A stretch of DNA of 64,000 bases from Todiramphus chloris collaris (GCA_025345505.1 JANVCC010000012.1:10974138-11038137), one strand, 5' to 3'. Positions 33,843 through 45,619 are shown, counted from the first letter of the stretch. Made by a program: numbers and translations. Notes: generated from the sequence alone by a model not told the origin.

Positions 33843-36800
33843 GTAAGTGCGGCCGCCCGCCCGGGACGGGGCGAGGGGAAGAGGCGTGAAGGAGACGGGG
33901 TTGACCCGGACAGGCGGCCCCTCCGCCTGCCGCCCGCCCGGTAACGGCCCCGGCCCGGCCGCCTGCCTCCCTCAGCACCCACCGGCGCTGGATGACGGTG
34001 TCTGCCCCTGCCCCTGCCCCTGCCCCTGTCCCTGCCCCTGTCCCTGCCCCTGCCTCTACCCGCCCCGCCGCCGCTCGTTCCCGGCGAGGAAATCCCCCGG
34101 GCGGAGGCTGGCAGCTGTCCTGTTCCGGCCGGACCTCCGCCTGGCAAGAGGCTTCGGGGAAGGGAGAGGGGACAGCGCGGCCCCCCAGCCCCGGGGTGCG
34201 GGTGAGGGGGTGAGAGAACAAGGTGGTCGGCGGGGAGCCGAAGCCAGCGCGGAACCAGCCCACAGACCCGCTCCTGGTCCCGGGCTAGGCTCCCTTTGGC
34301 GGGCACTGCTCGGTACGCTTTGAGACAGGCTACAGCTACAGTGGGAGTAGGTACCAGTGATGAGCGTGAGCTCTTCAACTAAGCATGTCCCCACTGCAGT
34401 GCTTGCTTCTGTCTCCAGAAGCACCTTTCTTGGGAGAAAAGAGACCCCAACCATCAGTCATGGGTAAAAGCCGATATCCATACCCAGTGTAAATGGAGAC
34501 ATAAACCCATCAGCTGTGGATAAATGCTGGTATCCATGTACAGCTTTGAGGGAGAAGTAAGAGATAATTTGGTGAAGGAACCAAGTTTCGTCTCAGGCTA
34601 GATAGATCAGGGGCTTATCCTTATGTTGTTCACGTGCTCCACAAACTTCCACCGAGCCTCTAAAAAGTTTGTGTTCCTAAGGAAGTTATGCACAGACATG
34701 CCTATGAGCATACAATGGAAGAAAAGAACTGAGTAAATATAGTTTTGCTTGTAGTCTGCCTGGAAAAGTTCCCAGAATGTGTATTTACTGTATATATTTA
34801 TATTATGTATTATGTATTTACTTATAATCTGTTACGTACTTACATTCACCTACATACGTTTGTGCTGGAACTCCACCTTTCTGAAGGGGACTTTTGCATA
34901 ATACTTTGAGAACATGAAGGCTTATTTTTCCTGTATCTCTGGATCCTGGAAAGATTTAGGCATGAACTTAAGTTTAAGTATTTGAATAGTTTGCAGGAAT
35001 AGGGCTAAGAAGCCCCTCAGAAATGGTATCTTTATATTAAATATGCTTGTGAAATAAATCAGACCCGTTTTCTTTTCTCTCTCTGCAGGCCTTGACCTAC
35101 CAGGGAGATTTCTCTTTGCAATCTTGACTCTGATGATGCTAATTGCCAATCTGGTGTTTTTAGAGGAAGCGGTCTACCTCTACAAGAAAATCCCCTCCTC
35201 CAAAAAATCAATCATGATTTGGATTAATGCTACAGCTCCAGTGAGTTATCACGGAAAAGAGATAAAACTGAATGTTGAAAATAGGGAGTTCCCTGAAAAT
35301 CCACAGGAACCTGCTTTATCTCTGCCCTTCATACAACCCTCCTCTCTTTGTCCACAGGTGATCGCTACTACTTCATGCATTGGCATGTGGATTCCTCGCT
35401 CAACAATGTTTACAGATTTCACAGCAGCAGTGTGAGTATTCTGCTCGTTTCTAGGTGTTACCCCAAACCCTGAATTTCTTCCCCTTAAACATCTGCTGCC
35501 CTTGGTAAACACAGTCATTTTGTAAATTTAACAATTTAGTAATTTTTGGTTTGAGTTGAAATCTCTTGGCAGCTCTTTTCTGGGAGGTGGAAAATGCTGA
35601 AGCAGTTTCCACTGCTACAGTCTCCTAGTGTGGGAACCTCAGTATGAAAGATCTGTGACTCGCATGTAATTGATCCTCAGATTGACAGCAGCTTTGAAGC
35701 AGGACTCTTTCTTTCCTCTCCCTGAATGTCATGTGGAATGAGATTCTGACCTGTGATGACTCCTTTGCGCTTTTACTAATGATAAGCCGTGGAGATCTAT
35801 TATTAATGATGGCAAGTGAACCTCCAATGAGTATATCAATGTAAAAATGTTCCACACTTGTCCTGATAAAAGCACTTTCTCTATGAGCCTGACAGCTCTG
35901 ACATGTATAGAGAAGGGAGACATGTGGTCCTTGCTTTCTGGAGGTGGTGGTGCAGCCCTGGTAGGCAGAGGCAGGTGGGGGGAATGCTGTGGCCTTGGGC
36001 ACTCCACAGCTGATTTTGGGATGATTTTGGAATGCGCTGCAGGACAGTGTCACAGACTTATGAATAGCATCACCCCATGTCATGCTGCATTACTAAGACA
36101 GATGAGTGAAAAAGGAGGGGAAATAATGTTAGCAAGCAGAAATTTCTGCAAGTAGTGCAGATTTACACAGCCTTCCAAGATCCAGTCCTCTGGCAATTCA
36201 AGTCTGTCTGAATTCCCTCTCCACCCTTGCCCAAGCTGCATGTTTGCATCCACTCCCTTGAATCCACTACCACTCAGTCTCCGGCTGCACAGCAAGCTCC
36301 TTCAAGAAGGCAGTGCAGCTGAAGAGCACCTTTATTGTTTGGTGAGGTTGGATTCCAGGGAATCGGTTCCCTAAATCTATTTGGGACAGGGAGGAAAGTG
36401 CAGTTGCACAATCCGTAGTTCCTGGGAAGGGTTGAGAATGTGCAGATGGTGAAGGAGAGAGAGGTTGGGTTGCAGCAGTCAGTGCTTGGAACAGCTGCAG
36501 AGGAACCACACGCTGACTGGCCCAGTCCATTCCATCATAGCCATATATACATATACACATGAACCTAGCCATGTTTGTTGGTGTTTTGGTTTGGTTTGTT
36601 TTTTTTTTTTAAGAGGAGGAAGAGGACTTACCCTAAAAACTTTGGACCAGTCAGTACTAGATAACTGATGGAAAAATATGGCCGTAGTGATTTGGGCCAG
36701 AAAAGCTGATTCTTTAGTACTGACTCTGCCACCAGTGTGGCTATGGTAAATTCCACAGCTGCTTTGTGCCTCGGTTTATTCCTCTTCTGGTGAGGTTAGG

Positions 36801-39800
36801 GCAGTTCCAGTCCTCCAAGGTGATGGAAGGTGGAAGGTTTTTCATAGCTGGTGCTAGAATTTTTGCAAATTTCAAAGCACAAGCTGTAAAAACTCTAGAT
36901 GGAAGGTGGCACTGGCCTATGCAGGCATACAAGTGACACACAGACAAGCTCAGGCTGGCATTTTCTTCCTTTCCTAGATTTTTTGCTATAGTTATCCACA
37001 AGTTCCTGATGATGATGATTAAAGAGTGTGGAGGTCAAAAGCTGCTTCTCAAGCGGTTTGAAAATGATCGCTTCAAGATCAGCACTGGTCCCTGCTGCTG
37101 CTGCTGCCTTTGCCTCCCTCGTGTGCGCATCACTAGGTGAGTTGCCCTTTAAGATTTCCCAGCTGGAAAACGGCTGCTGGAATTCAGCCGACTTGGCAAA
37201 GACAGGCTTACAGCAAAGGGCCTCCCTGCTTCCTGAAAGTCAGTCTCAAGCTGTCTCTTTTTAACAGTGCCATAACTTTGGGGCTGTACACGACCACTGA
37301 TTTATTTCATTTTTATAATGCAGAATTTTGTACAAGAGCTGAGAGCATGGGTGCTCTCAGTTTAACCCAGTGTGGTGTTCCTACTTGTAGTAAAGTTGTG
37401 CACGGTGGTACCTCCCCTACTAATCCCATTCTCTTCCATTAAACCATTTCTGTCGTAAGCAGTTGTGCGTGGGAGGAGGAATTTCTACTCTAGAAAACAT
37501 AACCATTGAGATTTCAGTTTCTTTTCATAGCAGAAGGGAACAAATGTCTCCAAATTGGGTATTTTTCACAGGCAGAATTGTCAAATTGAGGCTGTCTTGA
37601 AAGAAAATTTCTGTTCCCTTGATGGAATTGAAATGTTTCATTCTGATTTTGACTTCAAAACTACTTCAGATTAAAATAAACTTTAGAACAAAAAATAGAT
37701 GTAATTCCTGGAAAGCCTTCATCTCAATGAAATGGCATTGCCTCGTGAGGCAAAAGCAAGAATTTTCTTCTACTAAACTTAATGCACCTTTGAGAAGTGC
37801 GGTGAGGATGGGGAGCTGTGCTAAGGGAGACAATGGACTGTAACAGAAACGCTGCCTCCTTTGAGCACAGCCTGGCTCCTCCTCTGGCTAGTGTCACCCT
37901 GTCATTTACACGCTGCTCCACAGCCTGGAAGCCTCATGTATTTCCCAGGGCTTTCCTGCTGGCACGGAGTATGAGAATGTTTTTCTCATTAAGAGCAAAA
38001 GCTGAAGGACTGAATGTGCAAGATGGGGACTTTTCTATGAAGGCCTGGACACTGGTGTCAGAGGGACCTTAGGAACTCTGTGGTCTGGTTACAAGAAAGC
38101 GGCACACAGAATTCAGCATAGCAGTGATGCATTCACAAAGATTCTTATTTTTTATTTTGGTAATTCTTCCTTTAACTTCCTCATTTGATAGTAGAATGTA
38201 AACTCTTGTTTCCACCGTTTTATTTGAATGGAATAACACTCATTATTTACACGGAGGAGTATTAAGAGGGACAGGTAATAAACTAACTGAAAAATGATGC
38301 TTCAAAAAATGGATGTAATGCAATGATGTAAAATAAGCAACTACTGATATAGATCTAAATGACTCCCGACTAATTTTCATGGGTATTAGTTCAGGCTCAT
38401 TTCAGCAGTCAGAGCTGAAGAAATGCCATGAGACAGATCTGGGCTATAGATCTAACATGTCACCAGATTATTTGTTTTTCTTTCCGTGTCCATCACTCTC
38501 TCTATAGGTTGTAGTAGCTGGGAGCTTGGGAGAAGATCCTCTGCTATGGTCTCCTATTGGTCAGTCCAGAGACAGCTTACACAGGATATTAGCTAATAAT
38601 ATTAACTCCTTCCATGAGCTACCGAGTGCCTACTACTGCTGGGAGGAAGGACAGCTGTCTGGTTTTATTAAAAAAAAAAAAAAGCCTTTTTGCTTTGCAG
38701 AGGTCTTACGGCTCCTTCTCTGGCGTCTGTAGCACTGGGAAACCCATCTAGTGTCTCTGCTTCTGACTTCTAACCTTTTCCCATTACAGGGTACAATTAT
38801 TTTTTTTTTAAATATGAGCAAGCTATACCAGAGAAAGGTCAATCTCATATTCCTGGGGAAACAGGGAGCTACTCCAAGGAGGGGGTTAATTTCTTTTAAA
38901 ACTACATATCCTATCAAGCAGTGCTGGGAAGGCTAACAGGGCACAGCAGACAGATGAGACAAAGTAACAAGCCATACAGTGGAGTGAGGTGGCACAGAAC
39001 AGGTCTGATGGTCAAGAAAGAGAGACCTGCTTTGACAAGGGAAAGAACTTGTGGCATTGCAGTGACCGCGCTCTTTGTCATATTATCCCTTAAAGCCCTT
39101 TGGGAATAATACATCTTTGAAACTGCACACACACCAAGTGGCTGGCCAGTTGCAGGCCTTTCCACATGTGTTTGTGCTGTTCATAATCCTGTGGTTTTTA
39201 GATATATTCATGGAGCAATTCCTGTATACCCTCCCTTAGAAAGTCCATCCGCACCTTTCCTCATGGCCTTTAATGCTGGCTGACCAAGTTACTGTGTGTG
39301 AGCTGTGTTCTAGATCCAGTTTATACTGACAGAAGTGAGGAAATCCTGAGCTGTCCTGCTCCTTGTGCACTTTTCCAAGTGAAAGGTAGTTCCTTTCTTC
39401 TGTTAGAATACAGAGGAGTAAAACCAGGTGCTTACATGGTAGTATTCATGATGCACTGAAAAACTACTAGTCCTTTCACCTAGGGCTGTGTGATTCCCTT
39501 TCTTGACCTACCACAGGACTAGAAAGTGTCTGAACAGGAAGGCTGAATTGCCCAGTCTATCAGAGAACTGCAACACTAAAGCAACAAGGCAAGAACAAGT
39601 GGCACAATTCTTCAGAAACTGGTTGTGCTGCTACTGGCTCTCCGGTTAGCTTCAGGGCAGAAAAAGACATCGGGTTTTGCCGAGCTTTGGTTATTAGGTA
39701 ACTGCTGTGGAACAGGAAAGGTACTATTTTTGTAGAGACTTTACTAAATAAACACTGGGTAATTCTTGGAAGGATTTTCTAATCTTGAAGCTGTTCCTCC

Positions 39801-42800
39801 CCAGATTTTAGCAACATGCTATAGGAGTGAAAAAAGCTTTTCAGTTCACAGTATCCCCAAAATGTGAAGATTGCTAATAAGATCTTGGCCTATGTGGGTT
39901 TTGTTTTCTTTTTTTTTTTTGTTTTGGCCAGGCGAACTCTCTTCTGGCTGAAGCTGGGCACCTTTCAGTTTGTTTTCTTTCGACCTGCATTCATGTTTTT
40001 ATCAATAGTGCTTTGGACTAATGGCAATTACACCCTTTACAATGTAAGTAAACGTTTTAATCAGAGATGGCCTACAAAATCCATAGGTTTTAGGGCTGAT
40101 GTCAGTATCTTAGCCTCCAACTAAACTGTAGAATCTGGGAGCATTTCCAAGTGAGTCTTTACTGAAGCATATCATTCCTGCCTTCCCCCAGACTAGCCAT
40201 TTCCTGACTTTTCTTGGAAAGAAAGTGGGCATCAGGGTGGGTTGGACATAAAATTATGCTCCAGTATGCTTCCCAGCTTGTAAGGTTAGAATAGCAGGAC
40301 TGCAAGTTGCCCTGTGGGATGTACCTGTCCTGTGTTTTGTAAGATACAGCCTTAAGAAACAAGTGTATGTACTGGCATGTAAATAGGAAGCCTAATTCTG
40401 TGTTTTACTGCAAAATGTGGTCATTTTTACATCTGTGCAAAGCAGAAAAGATAGTACTATACTTCTTTATAACATATTACCTGCAAGATGATGAAGAAGT
40501 CTGTATCTGCTAATAATTTTACACCTCTTGGAGAGCTCAGAGTCACGTAATACTTTGTTGGTGTTGTTTCATTGTATAAAATAAATGACCCTTCTGAGAT
40601 GTCATGCTGAATATGCTCTCATGATCTGCTGAGCATTCATTCCCAGGTACTGCTGGGGTCAAACTGAGAGGTTGTGTCACTTGTTACCTTCCCAGGATGA
40701 ACAGACCTATATGCCCAGGTTATAATACTGTGCTAATACTCCAGTGGGCACTGCACAGTTTCCCTGTGCAAATCCCAGCAACTGCTGCTGCCAGCAGCTT
40801 TCATGGAGATAGAAACAAGCATTTTAATATCTGCATCATCCAGGTCACAATTTCTTCCTGGAAATAGTAAAATGCACTGTAAAGTTTTAGAGGTATGCTT
40901 GTTTGATTTGCTTCTCAGTTATCTCCCAAAGGAGCTGCAATATGGATTAGCTGCTTCATTGGTGTCCTCACCATTATTGCTTTGTGGCCAGTTGGAATCA
41001 TGTTTTTACACGTTCGGACTGTCCTTACCTGTAAGAAGATCATCCCAAAGTTTGCTCTTTATCAGGTGAGAAGTTTAATATTTCTGGTCAGAGTTTCTCT
41101 AAACTGCTAACATAACTCTGTCTCTCTGGTTCTTGGTATTTTAAAAAAAGTTACAGTATTTTTTTTTCCATTAAATACACCATGCAAAGGTGTATTTTTT
41201 ACCTGATTAAAGCTGCATCCCTTTGAAGCACTCTCCTTGGCTGCTGTTCAGCTTCAGCTTGAGCCGATTTACCTCTAGTCTCTCAGGAGTGCTGGAGATG
41301 TGAAAGCTCTGTAAAATCCATTTTATCTTCAGGCAACTGAAATCAAAACAGCACCTTCTGTGGGGCTTGAAGGAAGCTTTGTAGATGCAGGATCCTGAAA
41401 AACAATGTTAAAGTGCTGGTACGTAGTTCTAAAAACTAGGAGAGGATGTGAAGCATTGTGTGGGCGGCTGTTTGAACTGTTTCAGCATGTCACAATGTTC
41501 TGTTTTGACAATAATTGTCTCGGCCATTCTGCACTTCAGAATTAGATAATGACAGCACTGGCTGGGAATCATTAAATAGTAAGGAACAGAACCATTTAGG
41601 TTAGACTGAAAAAGCCTAGGGACAGGGCCACCCTTTTCACATCACCCTGAAGAGAGTACAGTAGAACAGGACATATAGAAAGGCTGGTGCACTAAGGTCT
41701 CTGTTAAGTAAATTATTAAGCACTTATGAATGCAATAAACAGGATAGTCAGAGCTACAAACCTGCATTAGGGTGAATCCAGGTTTCAGATGGTAAGCTCT
41801 GTCAGTGCACAGGTTTCTATTCGGGCAGCTAGACCAGCAGCTAGCGAGACGCTTTGTTATCTCCAAGGCAGTGAAGGCCTAGCTCATCAAATAGCAGGGA
41901 ATATGATGCATAAGTGATTGTTGCTGAACCCAAGCTGCAAAGAGTCCTTCAACCCTTCTAGCAAAGAAGCCAGTCTCATATCACTTGGGGAGCACAACAT
42001 CTCCCTGCTGTGGTAAAAAGAGGAGACAACAGAAAAAATGTTCTTTTGAGTTCTTCCTCCACTAAGGGAGAACATAAGCTCATAGTTCAGGTTAACAGGA
42101 AGTTTTTAAGATATTCTTACGTAGTATTCAGAGCTCAGTATTGTTTGAAATCCCATCTGGGAAGTCTGTGTATACTGAACCTCACAAATGAAAGGCTGAG
42201 AAGAAACACTTTTCAAACAGAGGTTTAATACTCACATTCAGAGCCGTATCATCCTCACCTAAAAATGAATTCTGCAGAATGGCAAGCAGCCTGCTGGTAG
42301 ATGAGAGGGAGGGCAGAAAAGGAGGAATGAGGTAAAAAAGGGTCTCTTATGAAAGCAGAATTGTTGTGTGAGCTATAAACCTTTTTTTTCTGGTAGCTAA
42401 GGCATCTGTTTTCTTTCTCTGGTGCAGTTTATTGTCATCCTGAACAACTTGCAGACATCTATAATCAACATCTTGGCCAGGCAAAGAGTCATTCCCTGTG
42501 CTCCACCACTCTCCTCTTCAGCAAGAGGAGAATGTAAGTTCTTCTGGGAAGGATGTTCTTCATTTACTTATGAAGGTGCCAGTTCAGTGTTGCTAACTGT
42601 GATACCTGGTGTTTTTTCTGATTTCCTGGGACCATGTAGCTTTTGGACAATATCAGTTTTTACTTAGATAACAATAACAAAAGTTTTGTAGCTGTGATAG
42701 TCACGAATGAGAGGAAAATAAACCAATATGCATAATTATTGTTAAATCTCTTGCATTTTGGATGTATAACTTCATGCTTATTGATGGGCAATACTGCAAT

Positions 42801-43165
42801 TCTGTAACTGATTTTATTGCCGAGTGTGAGAGACACTCCATAATGGGGACAGGATGGCTAAGTTTGTTCCTTGTGCACAGATGAAAATTGGTAAGACAGG
42901 TAGTCCTTTTGTGTCTGATAGTCATTTCCTCCTTTTGGGGGTTCTTCTTTGCCTCCCCCCTTTTTTTTTTTTGGCAGATATAAGCCAGCAGCTCCTCATC
43001 ATGGAAATGTTTCTAATAACCCTAATCTCAAGGGTGGTCTATCGGAGAAGATATAATGACCTAGAGCCTCCAGAGTGTACGGCTGAAGAAGCTGGGGACA
43101 AGAAGCAGACTCCTAACACTATGATGAATGGCACAGTTAGTGAAGATGGATTGCCAAGGGTTTAG
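33764..43165 (+). CDS. SLC51A-like: Organic solute transporter alpha (SLC51A) family protein, complete eight-exon gene
   Basis: Exons join 33764-33842, 35089-35240, 35358-35431, 36978-37136, 39932-40043, 40919-41065, 42428-42533 and 42978-43165: 1,017 nt, 338 residues plus stop. Human SLC51A is 340. Seven hydrophobic segments fall near residues 34-56, 72-95, 98-116, 160-183, 199-222, 237-258 and 281-298. Family hallmarks seen: WIPR (88-91), the palmitoylatable cluster GPCCCCCLC (139-147), KFALYQ (236-241) and YRRR after the last segment. Sequons lie at N6, N73 and N187. OST-alpha pairs with single-pass OST-beta (SLC51B) as a basolateral facilitator of bile acids and steroid conjugates; whether this paralogue does so is unknown. 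The start was chosen for Kozak context (gccATGg) and family length; an in-frame ATG at 33500 would add 88 residues. Position beside ZFX suggests a paralogue rather than SLC51A itself. Confidence 0.93.
33843..35088 (+). other. SLC51A-like: Intron 1 of the OST-alpha-like gene
   Basis: The first 480 bp are CpG island; the rest is AT-rich with TATTA/TGTAT simple sequence at about 34785-34850. No transposon is recognised. Confidence 0.85.
34002..34057. repeat. (CCCCTG)n hexanucleotide repeat in intron 1
   Basis: About nine units of CCCCTG with occasional CCCTGT variants lie 160 bp after the first exon, inside the CpG island. The opposite strand is a run of GGGG blocks spaced by two bases, so it can form G-quadruplexes. 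Confidence 0.9.
35089..35240 (+). CDS. SLC51A-like: OST-alpha-like exon 2
   Basis: The acceptor is a pyrimidine tract ending ctctgcag; the donor is gtgagt at 35241. It encodes the first membrane segment, followed by [10 protein letters not shown] (LEDAVYLYK in human SLC51A as recalled). Confidence 0.95.
35358..35431 (+). CDS. SLC51A-like: OST-alpha-like exon 3
   Basis: The exon lies between acceptor tgtccacag and donor gtgagt at 35432. It encodes [20 protein letters not shown] and the start of segment 3. An alternative GT two bases earlier would break the frame. Confidence 0.93.
35432..36977 (+). other. SLC51A-like: Intron 3 of the OST-alpha-like gene
   Basis: A 1.5-kb intron without recognised repeat or exon. 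A T run lies at about 36598-36612. Intron 2 (35241-35357) is only 117 bp. Confidence 0.85.
36978..37136 (+). CDS. SLC51A-like: OST-alpha-like exon 4 (Cys cluster)
   Basis: The acceptor is ttcctag and the donor gtgagt at 37137. It encodes the end of segment 3, the cytosolic loop and [11 protein letters not shown]. Five consecutive cysteines plus one more are a signature of OST-alpha and a likely palmitoylation site. Confidence 0.96.
37137..39931 (+). other. SLC51A-like: Intron 4 of the OST-alpha-like gene
   Basis: This is the longest intron of the gene at 2.8 kb. I recognise no transposon copy or alternative exon in it; short A and T homopolymers are the only simple sequence. Confidence 0.85.
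39932..40043 (+). CDS. SLC51A-like: OST-alpha-like exon 5
   Basis: The acceptor is ttggccag after a T run and the donor gtaagt at 40044. It encodes [20 protein letters not shown], the fourth membrane segment, and NYTLYN with a glycosylation sequon at N187. Confidence 0.95.
40044..42427 (+). other. SLC51A-like: Introns 5 and 6 of the OST-alpha-like gene (around exon 6)
   Basis: Intron 5 (40044-40918) and intron 6 (41066-42427) flank exon 6. Neither contains a recognised repeat. Intron 7 (42534-42977) ends in a 12-T tract next to the acceptor. Confidence 0.8.
40919..41065 (+). CDS. SLC51A-like: OST-alpha-like exon 6
   Basis: The exon is 147 nt, phase 0 at both ends, between acceptor cttctcag and donor gtgaga. 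It encodes the fifth membrane segment ([18 protein letters not shown]) and ends in KFALYQ, a conserved family motif. Confidence 0.95.
42428..42533 (+). CDS. SLC51A-like: OST-alpha-like exon 7
   Basis: The acceptor is ggtgcag and the donor gtaagt at 42534. It encodes the sixth membrane segment ([19 protein letters not shown]) and the CAPPLSS loop, matching the CSPPYSS loop of human SLC51A as recalled. Confidence 0.95.
42978..43165 (+). CDS. SLC51A-like: OST-alpha-like terminal exon 8
   Basis: The acceptor is a poly-T tract ending ttggcag; the stop TAG is at 43163-43165. It encodes the seventh membrane segment ([17 protein letters not shown]), YRRRYNDLE and a hydrophilic cytosolic tail of about 40 residues rich in Glu, Lys and Thr. 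The tail has no clear similarity to the SLC51A C-terminus I recall. Confidence 0.94.
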
Positions 43166-43600
43166 AAGCCCTCTGTGCTCCTGCTCTGCAGGAGCTCGAA
43201 GCTCAGCTTCAGGAACTTGTATATTCTTGCACCACAGAGAGCCACTGTTGCCTGTGATCTGTAGTACTGAAAGGACCACTAGTGGAAAGATAACCCTGTT
43301 TATTCTCCAGTGATATATATACATGGTGTTAGTGTTTTCATACCATGTAATTTAGTAAGATTTCAACCATGTACTTTTATGCCATTACTGAGCACATGAT
43401 GGCAGCCAAACTGTCTCACAATGTGATTTTATTTTATCTTTATTTTTTAGCTATTAGAATGGCTATGATTTAGAGTTAAACCAGAGTCATTGTTGTTCAT
43501 CTCTTTTGAATTTTTAATATCTTATTTCACCCTGTATTGCTGTCATATGTCCAGCACAGCGTTTTCCTGTCCTTCCTCCATTAAAATTTATCAGCTCTCA
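43166..43600 (+). other. SLC51A-like: 3' UTR of the OST-alpha-like gene (inferred)
   Basis: The sequence turns AT-rich after the stop. The first reasonable polyadenylation hexamer is ATTAAA at 43580-43585, giving a UTR of about 0.43 kb. No AATAAA precedes it, so the end is uncertain. Confidence 0.45.
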
Positions 43601-43999
43601 CTCTATGCCACGAACTCACCATAGCTAATTCTGATCAGTAAATACATTTGCATATGCTTGTTATTGAATCTCCAAACCTATCTGGGCTCTGCACCTACAG
43701 AAAGTATGATCTCTTTAGGGCAAGACCTTTTACATTCCTTGGCAATTCACCTCTTAGATGGGTAAATACACAGTTGCTGTCTGTAAATGTGTCACTGGCA
43801 GATGTTCTTCCTAAGGACATCACATTCTCTGTCACTGGCCTGGAAAAAGAAAGTAGGGGTTAGAGTCTGAGATGTCTTCTGACACTGGTCTGTGGTGTTG
43901 CACGGTGCTTTGTTCTCTGCTTGGGAAATGGGAGTAATGATACTCAGGATCCTTGCAGTAATGGTGTTTGTGAGGATAAGAGCAATTGAAAGGAATATT

Positions 44000-44682
44000 G
44001 GAGGTGTTGGTTGAGAGATGTCTGAGCATGAGCCAGCAGTGTGCCCAGGCAGACAATGTAGCCAACAGCATCCTGGCTTGTGTCAGAGACAGTGTGGCCA
44101 GCAAGACTAGGGAAGAGATTGTTCCCCTGTACTCAGCACTGGTGAAGCCACACCTCAAATAAGGTGTTCAGTTTTGGGCCCCTCACTACAAGAAGGACAT
44201 TGAGGTGCTGGAGCGTGTCCAAAGAAGGACAACAAAGTTCATGAAGGATCTAGAGACCAAGTCTTATGAGGGGTGGCTGAGGGAATTGGGATTGTTTAGC
44301 CTGGGGAAAAGGAGGATCAGGGGAGACCTTATCACTCTCAACAACTACCTGAAAGGAGGTTGCAGCAAGGTGGGGGTCAGTATCTTCTCCCAGGCAACAA
44401 GCAATAGGACAAGAGGAAATGGTGTGTAGTTGTGCCAGGGGATGTTTAGATTGGATATTAGGAAAATATTCTTCCACTGAAAGTGTTAAGCCCTGGAACA
44501 GGCTTGCCCAGGGAAGTGTTTTGAGTCACCGTCCCTGGAGGTATTTAAAAGATGTGTAAATATGGCACTTAGAGACATGGTTTAGTGGAGGACTTGGCAG
44601 TGATGACTTAATGTTTGGACTCAATGTTAACTTAAAGGTATTTTTCAACATAAATGATTCTATATTTCTACAATTCTATTGA
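44000..44682 (+). mobile_element. CR1 LINE 3' fragment (about 0.7 kb)
   Basis: The copy begins near agcatgagccagcagtgtgc and includes decayed ORF2 C-terminal codons (reading about [16 protein letters not shown], then [13 protein letters not shown]), the 3' UTR, and an ending in degenerate attctatatttctac repeats. Stops and frameshifts interrupt the reading frame. Together with the copy at 53.8 kb it is among the longest CR1 pieces here, and the two share the variant actctcaacaactacctg. Confidence 0.93.
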
Positions 44683-45125
44683 ATCTCTTTCAAAAAATTC
44701 TTACCTCCCCAGCTTCTTCACTCCAAATCTGACCTGCCCACACATCCAGTAGGGCTTGGTATTACAGGATTTTTTCACTTCACACCCATTGTTCTGTTTT
44801 GCATAAATCTTTTTTTTACGTTTTGCAAATGATTATGATGTTCTTAGATGAACCTAATTGCTTTGGTTTAGCTCACTATAATCTATAAAATGATACTGTG
44901 TTTACTAAGCATTTGGATATTCTGTCTGTTGGGATGGGAGTTGCAGCGCCATACACTGGCACTTGTCTGTCCTCATCTAGTCTGATACCTAGAAGTAAAT
45001 ACACAACCCATGTAGCAAGCATGCTTATTCCTTATGTAAGCTGGAAAAATGTTTCATGTTAATAATGTCTTTTACCTATATGGTATCAAATATAACTTAC
45101 AATCAGAGCAAACCAAGCAGATAAA

Positions 45126-45618
45126 ATCATAGAATTATGGAATTAAGAATTAATTCCATTACAGAATTAATTCCTTATATAATTAAGGTTGGAAGGGGTC
45201 TTTAAAGATGATCTAGTCCAACTTCCCTGTAGTGAGCAGGGGCATCTTTAATTAGATCAGGTTGCTCAGAGCCCCATCCAATCTGACCTTGAATGTCTCC
45301 AGGGATGGGGCATCCACCACGTCTTTGGCAACCTGCCTCAGTGTTCTGCCACCCTTGCTGTAAAAAATTTCTTCCTTATATCTAATCTAAATCTACTCTC
45401 TTTTAGGTTAAAACCATCACTCCTTGTCCTGTCACAACAGACTCTGCTTAAAAAGACTGTCCCCTTTAAGTACTGGCAGGCTGCAATAATGTCTCCCCAG
45501 AACCTTCTCTTCTCCAGGCTGAACAACCCCAACTCTCTCAGCCTTTTTTCACAGGAGATGTGCTCCAGACCTCTGATCCTTTTTGTGGCCCTTCTCTGGA
45601 CCTGCTCCAATAGATAGC
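45126..45618 (-). mobile_element. CR1 LINE 3' fragment
   Basis: On the minus strand it reads [16 protein letters not shown], then [13 protein letters not shown] (codons within 45338-45610), followed by the CR1 3' UTR and the tail, seen on the plus strand as atcatagaattatgg at 45127. The tail is expanded by AT-rich gaattaattcc repeats. It is 5' truncated and non-functional. Confidence 0.93.
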
Positions 45619-45619
45619 G

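Larger units (their letters stand above)
33240..34320 (+). promoter_or_regulatory. SLC51A-like: Promoter CpG island of the OST-alpha-like gene
   Basis: About 1.1 kb of very GC-rich, CpG-dense sequence spans the start codon (33764), the first coding exon and the beginning of intron 1. No TATA box at a sensible distance is obvious, in keeping with a CpG-island promoter. An HNF1-type palindrome stands out inside it. Confidence 0.85.

Noticed and set aside
33217..34378. Long minus-strand open frames of 182 and 227 codons
   Set aside because: They overlap the CpG-island promoter and first exon of the OST-alpha-like gene. Products are Arg/Gly/Pro-rich translations of GC-rich DNA.
35625..36083. 152-codon minus-strand frame in intron 3
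   Set aside because: Antisense in an intron, no recognised domain and no splice or promoter support.
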